A stretch of DNA of 64,000 nucleotides, taken from the NCBI GenBank assembly GCA_911728455.2, contig OU452231.1:17255838-17319837 (forward strand), in the 5' to 3' direction. Positions 30,418 to 42,400 of the stretch are shown piece after piece. Positions within the stretch are counted from its first letter, which is position 1; the number at the start of each line of letters is the position of its first letter. The notes under the pieces are model-generated. The model did not search any database. It saw only the letters and a list, made by a program, of their open reading frames with translations, and was not told the DNA's origin. Source of the stretch: Marthasterias glacialis. Lineage: Eukaryota; Echinodermata; Asteroidea; Forcipulatida; Asteriidae. Position numbers and translations under genes: made by a program.

Positions 30418-33400
30418 AGTGCCGAGTACAGCAAGACTTTGTTAGTGTGTTTCAATTTTCAATGGTACAGCTGAGAAAAACCCAAAAAGCTGATCAGCTG
30501 AAAACTCTGGAGCCTAACAATAAATGTAGAGTAAATTTTCTGTGTTGCAAACAACAACGAAAACAACTGTTTCCACTTTTTGACTTTGTGACGCAGAAGA
30601 AGTTTGAAGTTTAAAGTGTGAACTAACTGACCCTGCAGAGCACCTCTACCGGTGTAGACATCTTCTTCTCACTGATTTTCTCATATTTCTGCTTCTTGGT
30701 TGCGGCTTTTAGACCTTGCCACGGTAGACTGGTTCTATTGAAGTACATCAGGACGTAACCTAGCGACTCCATGTCGTCCCTCCGACTAATCTCATACAAA
30801 ACAGAATAAAGTGAATTTTTAGTTTTTATTTTTGGACACAATAATGATACGCAGTTCTTATAAAGTGCATTTTTACAACCGAGGGCGTCCCAAAGTGCTC
30901 CCTTTTTTTTCTACAGTTATGCAGAGCTATGTTTGCAATTATAAGACCCATTCTATCTGTATATTTAGACAAGTAGCACCTTGTAACAGTTTACAAGCGG
31001 CTGTGGTGCAAACTTAAAGCAGCCAACAATGCCAGAAACACTGGTGCGGAACTAGCCCTGGAGGCCTTCACTTTCGTATAAATAACTACACTCACGTCCT
31101 GGACATAGGGGTCCATTTCTGGGGCGGAAAAATTTCAGAACTCCATGATTCAAATCTTACCTGTAAGAAGTTACTAATCCCACCGGATTAACATTCCATG
31201 GCCGCATACAATTTTTGACAGTAGGGTTTTTGACGTCAGATATTCCTCATAAATTTGTCATTTTCAGGAAATATTTCAGCTCTCAATGGGAAAAAGTTTC
31301 CATTTTGTCCGTTCTCTCACACATGCCTTCTGTGCATACGCGTATGTAGCTTGTTGGCGCAGGACCGTTGCACGCATTTTGTCCGTATGTTTAGTGCAGC
31401 TGTGCGGTCAGTGTACGGTGACGCGCGAACACACACACGTACTAGGTTCGCGGGATGAACTGTGTTTAAAAATTGCAGAAAAGGTTTAACGACGAGAGCT
31501 GAATTATCTCCCAAATAATTCATGACGGATTTATGAGGAATATCTGACGTCATAAACCCACCGGCAAAAATTGTATGCGGCCATGGAATGTTAATCCGGT
31601 GAGATTAGTAGCTTCTTACAGGTAAGATTTGAATTATGGAGCTCTGAAAATTTTCTGCCCCAAAAGCGGGCTCTGACAGCTAGGAGTCTATATCTGTGCA
31701 CAGGGGAAGAGTGCGGAACTTGAAGAGTACTGAGTATTTACTGCTTACCACACAGCAGCATAAGGGTAAACATATAGAATAATAAAACAAATCAATATTC
31801 GTTATCCCCGATGCAATTACGACATTTATTTATTGCTTACAGTATCTGCTGACTGATTACAGGACTTAAACTGGCATCTTGTCACTGGACTAGCTCAAAG
31901 GTCTAGCAGTTAAGACATCTGCTCTGGAATGCTAGGGTTGTGGGTTCGAATCCCACTTGAATAACCTGTGTTTTTTTTTTATCCCCCGCAGAACTTGAAA
32001 AGCACATACCAGTGTAAGGATAAAACCAAGTCAAGACATCTGCTCTAGAATGCTAGGGTTGTGGGTTCGAATCCCACCCGAATAACCTATGTTTTTTTTT
32101 ATCCCCGCAGAACTTGGAAAGCACATATCAGTGTAAGGATAAAACCAAATCAATAGTCTGTATCCCGATGCAACTGTCACATCTATTAATATCCAAGTAA
32201 TTTATTAATTGACAAACCATTCAGAACCATTTTAACAGCCAAGGTCGTGTATGGTGAGTTTAACTGTGTACAGAACTAACTGAGTACTATGCAGACTGCA
32301 TTCTCCACATAATCTTGCAGGCTGGCAAAGTGCATTTACAATTCAATACTATGTGGATGATACTGAATGGTCCAACAGTAAGAGGGTTGGTTTTGCACAA
32401 CTGTAGATTGTATTTTCAACATGCAAAGTTTCAAGTTCTACACAAGTTTGAGCCCCGGGGCGAGAAATCTGAGCGTCGCTTACCTTTGTTCAATGCCGAG
32501 ATGAGCGTTGATGCTTGCGTATCTTGCTGTCCCCGTCAGATTCTTGTCTTCCCTGTAAGGGATGTGAGCCTTGGTTCTGGTGTCGCGGTATTTCTTGGCA
32601 AGGCCAAAGTCGATGATGAAAAGCTATTGTACAGCATCAACAAAATATTGTAAGTCAAAGCGTTGGAACAACATTAAGTTCTGTGTACAATATACAAATG
32701 TATGTACAAATTCAATTTTAACTTTCTGTGCAGTTGATTTAAGTCGCCTATGGTAAGGAAGAGGGGGTATGAGTGCAGTCGACTAAAGTCACCTATGGTA
32801 AGGAAGAGAGGGTATGAGTGCAGTTGACTAAAGTCGCCTATGGTAAGGAAGAGGGGGTATGAGTGCAGTTGACTAAAGTCACCTATGGTAAGGAAGAGGG
32901 GGTATGAGTGCAGTTGACTAAAGTCACCTATGGTAAGGAAGAGGGGGTATGAGTGCAGTTGACTCAAGTCGCCTATGGTAAGGAAGAGGGGGTATGAGTG
33001 CAGTTGACTAAAGTCACCTATGGTAAGGAAGAAGGGGGTATGAGTGCAGTTGACTAAAGTCACCTATGGTAAGGAAGAGGGGGTATGAGTGCAGTTGACT
33101 AAAGTCACCTATAGTAAGGAAGAGGGGGTATGAGTGCAGTTGACTAAAGTCACCTATGGTAAGGAAGAGGGGGTATGAGTGCAGTCGACTTAAGTCACCT
33201 TTGGTGAGAAAGAAGGGGTATGAGTGCAGTTGATTATGATAAGGAAAGGATTCAAAGACATTTATTGTTATTCTAAAAACATAACGAATAACCAGTATTT
33301 GAACATTATCAGATGAAACAGTAGAGTTTATATAATCTCCAACAGATTCACAGCATCCAGTATGCACATAACTGACTAAATAATATAAATAACATGCACA

Positions 33401-36400
33401 TTTTCTTCTCAAACTCTAAACATACCTTACCTGATTACAATGCTTCCCGATACCCATTAGAAAGTTATCTGGCTTGATATCTCTGTGGATGAAATTCTTG
33501 TTGTGGACAAACTCAATACGGCTGATCATCTGCAAATAAACATATCGGAATGATGATGTTAAGTTGAGGGAGAGAACTGAGGAAGGATCGAGGGCACGTC
33601 TAGAGGCAACGGAAAAAGCGATGGACAAAAAGAGAAATGGAACAGCGGGATCAGTAGGATTTGAAACTATGCGTGGTGTGAAAACAGAAACTCAAGTTTG
33701 TTGTAATCTATATTTTCTAATAATGAACTGTGATGATTCTGAACAGATGGACAGATTTCCTTGGGGAAAATCCTTCTCTTTGGGAAAGTATAAAATAATA
33801 TTGGGTTAAATGACCAAAACCTCTTCCACACTAGATGAATTTTCCTGAAAAATTCTTGAGAAAGACTTAATAATAATAATAACAATACATAGTTCTTATA
33901 GCACTTTATCACACCTGATGGGCGTCACAAAGAGCTCAGTATTTTTTCCTGCATGTTATGCGGAGTTACATTTTGAAGAATGAGACCTGTTCCTTTACAT
34001 AGCACCATGTAATGATTTACAAGGTGCTGTGGCGCAATCTGCAGCCGATCAAACCAGGAACACCGGGGCGAACTCCTTCTCTTTGCAATAAGTGCACTGG
34101 GTTCTTTTACGTGCCTTATGCAACACATGGGACCTATGGCTTTACATCCCATCCAAAGTGTCTTGCTTAAGGACACAAGTGTCACGACTGGGACTCGAAC
34201 CCACACTCTGCTGATCAGAAACACCAGAGCTTGAGTCCAATGTTCTTATCCGCTTGGCCAAGACATGCCACTTTACACTTTAACACTTGGCAACTTACCG
34301 GGAATTCCCGGAAAATAGCTATTTATGCTTTGGAGACGGGTTAAGCCAGATAACCACAGGGTTAGAATCTTGAGTGTGCATTTCTTCCCAGGAAAAATTG
34401 AGCTAATTGTGAAACGAACATGGGGTGACGATGGGGTTCAAACTCCCCAGGAATTTAAGGCCTTTTATTTCCTAGAAATGGACTCAGTGGTGTGAAAACT
34501 GCTTTAATATACATCATCAACAAGGGCGTAACCAGACATTTTTATTTGGGGCAGGGAGGAGGCAAGAAGGGTATAGACATAATTTCTTTCATTTTATTTG
34601 TTTATTTATTTATTTATTACCATTATTATTATTTTTTATTTATGTTTTCATTTTATCTAGTTTTTTTTTTTTTGAGGGGGGCTATTTAATGTATCGAACC
34701 ATTCATTTGTGCCTTTTTTTTTCGATCTCATTTTTGGGGGCATGAGGGACACGAGGGAAGGGGGGCAAGTGTTCTGAGAGGCTCCCCCTGCTCCACTCTG
34801 GTTACGTCACTCACGATCGACTCAAGAGCAGAGTGACCCGAAACTTGCCCGAAATAAAGCCCACTCAACGAAATTGACCCCCTGCTGCAGTGTTTGTGGC
34901 CGCCCTCTGTCACATTTTCCCAGGAATTAATCAAGCACGAACTCCGAAACCATGACCGCACCACCAACAGTTTACCAAAACAAAACAATATAATACCTGA
35001 TCGGCCAGCATCAAAACAGTCTTCATAGTAAACTTGCGCCCGCAGAAATTGAAGAGATCCTCAAGGCTGGGTCCAAGCAGGTCCATCACAAGGACATTGT
35101 GCTCTTTCTCCTGGCCAAACCAACTGGACAGGAAAAATGAAAGACAACAAAATCGTATCTATTAGACCGAGGTGACTTGTAACAGTACTATACTGTTTTA
35201 TACAGCACTACATGTACATGTACATGTGCATGTACTGTTAATGAATTAGTGGTTGGTTAGAAACAAACTAGGCATTTTGGGTGGTACTAGAAATAAGACA
35301 CTCTTATATGCGTTTGAAAGCGGTCCTACTAATTGCCGACCCCTGCTGACCCCTACCGACAACTCGAAAAAACCTACCGACAACTCATTCCAAATGCACT
35401 CTTAGTCACTGGTTTAAGCTTTAAATGATAGATAATGTTACTTTAAGTCCTAAAAGTCTTATTTTTACTTCTTTGATATGAGAGAAATAAGTATTTTCAA
35501 TCACGGAATGTGATTTTCCGCGACGCAGTGGTACTGTCCGCCATGATGCTCGATTATGCGAAGTGGACTAAACCATTTATCGATGGGTATAGTATAACTT
35601 TGTATGACAACAGAGGGCGCCCTTCAAGAGCACAAGTGTAGCATTTCTAGCTTAATGAAAATAACATTTCAATATGAACATTTTAAAACCTTTTCTCTTC
35701 ACAAACAAAATGATTCAATACGGGTATGAAGGGTTTATTCTGGAATTATTTCCCGATCTAGTTTAGAAGAGCGCCCTCTGTTGTCATACAAATTTTAAGT
35801 ATACCCATCGGTAAATGGTTTAGTCCACTACGCATAATCGAGCATCATGGCGGACAGTACTACTGCGTCGCGGAAAATCACATTCCGTGATTGAAAATAC
35901 TTATTTCTCTCATATCAAAGAAGTAAAAATAAGACTTTTAGGACTTAAAGTAACATTATCTATCATTTAAAGCTTAAACCAGTGACTAAGAGTGCATTTG
36001 GAATGAGTTGTCGGTAGGTTTTTTCAAGTTGTCGGTAGGGGTCGGCAGGGGTCGGCAATTAGTAGGACCCTTTGAAAGCACTTTTACATTTTGTTGTAAA
36101 TCAAGGTGGTCAAAGACAAAGTTCATCTTGTCACAGAATATGTAGACTACATAGTACTGTTCTTGTAAAAACACGTTCATATACAGATGATATACATGTA
36201 CAGTACACACTCTTCATACATACATGTACTTGATTTGTGATTCAGTTTACTGCTATTTCTACTTGCATGTTATGTACATCTACGTGTCAAATTTTCCGGT
36301 TTTCCTACGAAATAAACAGCTAGTCTCTCGTCTGGTGACACAAACTTTTTCATTGACAAGCAGACACATTGCACATCACGTAATACATGAATTGAACCTG

Positions 36401-39400
36401 TCACTTTCTTGAATGGTTACCATTATTGTACAGAGTACCTGTGTGTACGTGTATGTGTTCTGTTCATTTGTACACATGCAGGGGCCACAGTAGACAAGTT
36501 CAAAGCTTGCATCACATCTGTGTACACCTACATCTGTACGTTGTACTTAATCAATATGTATGAAATTATGAAATGCAGGTTTTATCACTTTGCATTGTAG
36601 CAGGTAGCACACATAACCTACAAACCTAGATTATGTTAATGCTAATGATTAATTCATGTCAATATTAATAACATCGATAAATTTCGTGTACAGCCATAAA
36701 TAGATCTGAACGCAGTCTGACATATGTCTGACAGTGACATGCACAAATCGTTTTTTTACATAGTGACGAATCGGCATTTTAGGGGAAATCAAGGTTTGAA
36801 CAGTTTCAGGGTTATTTTTGTATCTTATTTCAATTTTGAAATGTTTTAAATCCAATTTTCCGGATGGTTTTAGAGTTACCATGGTTACAGACACCCCTGA
36901 TAGGTGAATTGTAACATTTTTTGTTCTTGTCATACTGATGAATCCTTTCTGTGACTTGGTAACCCTTTAACGCTTTGTGTATACATTGTGTACATTGTGC
37001 ATAGTACCAGTTTCTCACTGTGGGCAGAGGGGAGTGATTGTTTTTTAAATACCATATTTTTACAAAACCTCAAGTTTTTTAAATGTTTTGCTATCTGAAA
37101 ATTCTAATATTTTTAAATTTGGTCTAAGAACATCTCTACGACCATGACGACACTCAATGAATTTGATTGGATCATAAAAAGGTATATAAAGTCGAGAATG
37201 TATTATTTTATGTGTGTTTCGATCACGTACATGTAGGTTTGTGTACAAAGACATGGAGGCGAATCAGCATAAATGTTTGTGCACAAAATCAGCGTGGGAT
37301 CACGCAAATTTGTTTTTTTACAAAGTGACAAACAAATTCAAGACATCAATAAGAATTAAAATCCTAACTCCTCTGAGTGATTTACTAGGATCCTTCCCCA
37401 CTCTAACAAATTCCAACACCATATGGGTAACTCAACACCCAAACTGTGGTACTCTGATTATGGTGGTATGCCTGAACCCATGTAAATCATAATCAGTTTA
37501 CTCATGCAGTCCCCAGTCCAACAAAATCCAACAAAACCTGCTGTAAGAGTTTGATGGAATAGGGACTGTTAGGGTTTTAAACAGTATCAAAATATACATG
37601 TACATGATGTATGGGTATGAGAATTTGACAAGACAGTGTCCCTTAGTTAAAACCCCAGCTCAACATTGGTAAACTGACTGCAAATGCTTCCATTCTGTGC
37701 ACAAATCAAGATATTTGTAATAAAACCAACCCGTGAAAATGTCAGCTCATTTCGTTGTTTCATTTGCGAGAAAATGGTAAAAATGCATTCAGCATTTTTG
37801 TCACCTTCCTATAGCCAGTTTTCATCTCACTGACATGACTGAGGCGAAAACTAATTTTGGATCTCATTTCACCTCAGGCAGAAATATTTCAAGGAACGTT
37901 TTCTACCATCATTATCTTTATACATGTACCATGTAAGGTATGGTAAATCTGTGAACATTTATGTTTATCTTCTTACCAATTGATGTTGAGCTAGGGCTTT
38001 AATACACAGATACAAAAATCAGATGAATTTGTTATTAGCCGATTCGTAACTATGACAAAAACACAAGGAAAATGTAAGCAATAACCTATTAAAATTTAAA
38101 ACATACTAAAGTACAGTGTACTATTCTATCAGTATTTTCTCAATTTAAAGCTTGCTGTAAATTTTAATCTAGTGTGAAGCATTTTTACAATTCAGCCTAT
38201 GGCCGTCATGTCAATGTGTATAATTGTGAAAGCAACAATGTACAAGTACTTTACATTTAACCAGTGTAACACTTTACAGGCAAATTGAAAATGCAGCCAG
38301 TGTACATACTATAAGTTATCACACTAGCGCGAGTGGAATACGGCAAAATATAGCGCTTCTATGTCCCATATCCCACGAGGCCAAAGGCCAAGTAGGATAT
38401 GGGACACAGACGCACTATATTTTCCCGTATTCCACGAGCGCGCGCGTGTGATAACAAATTTATCTTCCAGTCAACTTCATACCGCCTCATGAAAACATAC
38501 AATACAAATCACAAGCGCAAAGTTTAAAAGTTTAGCGTTATTTGATGAAGAGCAACAAGCGCAACGCGCAAAGTTTAGATCGTTATTTTGCACTGTCCGT
38601 ATATGGAGCGTGGTCGCATGATACTCTAAATACGCAGCGTGCAATGTATTGGGAGTATGATATGGGTTTACTATCACACTCCCGTTCAGCTATCTGATTG
38701 GAGGATTAGCCCGTACTGGAAGATAAATGTACATGTACAGTGTATGTAGCAGTATGTCATGTCTGTACATCAATGTTTAAATCTAATTCTACTTTACACT
38801 TGACCACACTTTACTGAGAGGCAATTTGAAAATGCAGTTTAAGGGGCTGTGTCGTCATGATCATCAGCGAGTCTGTGGCTAGACTGAATTATGACCTCCC
38901 AATTTGTTTATTGCACGCACACACACACGCGAGTGGCGGTCACATCACAGAATAATAATGACGGCGCCCTTTGTGATATTACGGTCAAGGCGGGAGCATG
39001 CAGTAACTGGGTGAGAGTTCATGTTTCTGGGCCCAGAAACAGGCAGACTACGATCATGACGACACAGCCCCTGTAAGGATTTCATGTACCAGCATGCAAA
39101 AAAAGGGAGTATTTTACAATATATACAAATGTTGCACATCAGTGAAATTTGACAAATTTTCTGAGATCCGGGCATTTGCTTCTTTTTTTTTAGCATTAGT
39201 GCAGGGTGCTATTGCCCTGTGAATTCCCTCTTGAAGAGCCAAACGAACGCATTTTATAAACACACCAAGGAGCTTGAGTTTGGTTTGGGTGTCACTTGGC
39301 ATTGAATTATGTTACGCCCATGTGCGTGGGTAAATTAGGTCAAACAAGGACACAAACAATAGGTACTTTGTAGCATTAACACTGTTTGGAACATCATTGT

Positions 39401-42400
39401 GAGGCGTATGAATTTGCTAAACTATATGTTTTCAGCATCTCTACCTTCATGTGACTGTGTAAAGTCAGGGGTTGATTGGTGAACTGGCCGGTAAATGTTT
39501 AATGTGCCATGTATTAGTTGCGCAAACAGGGTACCATACAAAATGGCGCACACCTCCAATTATTTTACAACTTATTGTGTACACACGCATACCACTGCAC
39601 ACACATTGTACAACATTGTTTTACAAGTATGGGAGTTGTCAACACAAATACATTACATCCTTGCTCTGTGATTGTACTCTACTGGGCGTGGCACTGGCAT
39701 TGCTACCGTTGTGCAATAAGCACAGTATACTCTGTGCATTTCAAGTTCTGCAAGAACACCCCGAGTGGGGTTCGAACCCATGACCCCCCCCCCCCCCCAC
39801 TCTGAAGCTATGCCTTAACAGCTAGATCATGGAGAATGGCAAGTTTGAATCCAGTAATTTCGCAACTGGTACCATGAATGCTTTAATTGATGTAATGATT
39901 ACATCAGCGATGATTCAAGAATATTATTGAGGTTTTACCCTGACACCGATATTTGATTTATATAAGCACTTGTTGCTTACCAAGTGTGCTACTCAGATGG
40001 GGTTCATATAGAGCTGCAGATGTCTTAAAGGTATGTAGCAGCCTCAGATTTCAAAAAAATGATCTTATTTACCACTTAAAATTATATCAGTATACTTTTT
40101 AGAACCTTTTCGTTAAGAATTGTAAGATCAGTGCCCTGTAATAAACGAGAAATCGTCAGATAAAACAAAACAGGTCAAAGGTCAACATACGATTATCCAG
40201 TCGTTGCAACCATCAAAATCAGTGACTTCAACTAGCAGGCTGAAGCTAGCTACATTGTGTAGTCGTGAATTTGAATTCCCTACCGCGAATAACAGCAGCA
40301 AATGCCAGCGGCATATTACCGGCGTCCGTCCGCAAATTTGCGAGGCCAGTCAGCCGCGAATTGATCCCCTAACCAATGTAATGGGCTTTTGACTCACTAT
40401 TTCACTCGGTCCCAGTGGGTTGACCAAGATCGGGTCTGAGAGAAACTCGCTAGAAGCCCCACAGATACAGCGACTGAGCCACAGTCCATAACCCGGACTA
40501 TCATAATATCAATTTTTGAAATGCAATTTACCTCATTGTTAATAACTTGGATCAAAAATTTGAATATCCACTTTTGTTTTTTCAAGCCCGAGGTGTTCAC
40601 ATAAGTTTTCCAAATTAACAATTTGAGCACTTTGTATTTTAATTCATGTCAAGTTTTGGCAAACTACGCATTACGTATGATGGCTTAACCAGTCCCGCGG
40701 GATTCTTTTGGCGTAATTGCCTGAATCTGTTTTCTTTGAAGGTACCGCTGGCACAATCAAAGAAACTCTGACTTGACAATGCCAAGAGAAGAAAGATTCT
40801 CTTTGTTGGATAGCCTGTGATGTTACTCGACCAAGAAAATTTCAAATTCACACGGCGTGAACTGCAAAACATCAGCCGGAACTATGACTAAACACGGAAC
40901 TACATGCATGGCTCAATATGGCTCGTACACACCCACACACACATTCTTTTTTTAACACCTACATGTAGTTGTCGGGACTCCTCATTGTTGTTCTATTATT
41001 TCCTTTTCTATTGAATTACCTTGTGGGGACAGGGTTTAACAAATTAAAATGTTGTGGGGACCTTTGTATAAATGTTCCGACAAAGGTAGCAATGCCAGTG
41101 CCACGCCTAGTACATAGTACAATCACAGAGCAAGGATGCAATGTATTTGTGTTGACATGTGTTGACAACTCCAGTACTTTGTAAAATAATATGTTGTACA
41201 ATGTGTGTGCAGTGGTATGTGTGTGCACACAATAAGTTGTAAAATAATTGGAGGTGAGCACCATTTTGTGCGCCATTTTGTATAGTACCCTGTATAATAC
41301 TATACTGTGCTTATCAATAGAGCATTGGTGTAATGGTACAACCAATATACTGTACGACTGAAATAATATGAGGTTTTAAATCATCACAAATAAAAAGTCC
41401 TGGGTCTTCCAAAATCTGTTCAATTTTAAATTGGTGGGTGGGGGTGGGGGGTGGGGGGTGGGGGGTGGGGAAGTCCCGGCCACCCTTCAACCCTGCCTGC
41501 CATGGCATGCATGGTGGAATGAAGGAGACTTGCCTGTTTTTAGGGATGCCAATACCTCCTTGTAGTATCTTATACAGCTTGCTCTCATACAGTAGCTGGG
41601 GATGCCTTGCTTTGAGGGACTCCAACTTAACCGCAACTTCCTGAGAAATGAGACACAAAGAGGGTCTGAGGAATTATGGATTCTTGGCAGCTTATCTTTA
41701 TTAAATCAGAACAGAGATGTGAATGGAGGCAATGTCCCCTTCCTGTGACCATTGTCACTATGTGCATAGTACGAAAGAAAATATAAACAGGGGGGAGAGT
41801 GGATGAAAATGAAAAAATCCATGAAACACCGGTGGAGGTTTTGGTGGCTACCAACCACGACATAACCCGTATCAATGGCAGCATTCTGTGCTTAAATGTA
41901 GATGGGGCAAGCGTGCTCTGTGCATGCTCAGCAGTGGACAATCTGGGTGACCATTGTTCTGTATTCAGATTTTACATATTGCTGTGTTTTAATGTTGCCC
42001 ATTTACTGGCTCGAAAAAATATTTTCGTGGCTACACGTTAGCCGGCGCCACCTGGTTAATCATTCACTGTGGCAAATGGATAAATAATATGGTAGGGCCT
42101 AAAACATTTATTTTATTTTATCGTCATCCACTCTTTAAAGTGGGCCAGGCACACAACACTGTTATGAGAGCACAAATATTTGGGTCTTGAGTTACACTTT
42201 GATGGGCTGGACAACATTCCCAATACCCATTATGAACAACAGACTGAAAATCGTCACTCACACCTCGAAACAAGCCATGGCACTCACAGCAATTGCCATG
42301 GTGCCCTGTGCTATTGCTGTGGTGCCCTTTGCAAAGTTCCAATACAAAGTTACATTTTCCTGATAGAAGTGCCCCTTACCACTACCAGACATGCCAGAGG

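Noticed and set aside
32674..33412. Two overlapping minus-strand frames of about 130 codons with a repeated 15-residue unit
   Set aside because: Produced by the 45-bp minisatellite, whose length is a multiple of three. They lie inside a CK1 alpha intron.
40639..40872. 77-codon minus-strand frame with a hydrophobic stretch near residue 25-33
   Set aside because: Lies in an intron, with no family match or splice partner seen. Treated as chance.
41314..41658. 114-codon minus-strand frame containing CK1 alpha exon 2
   Set aside because: The part beyond the exon is intron read-through; only 41534-41640 is coding.
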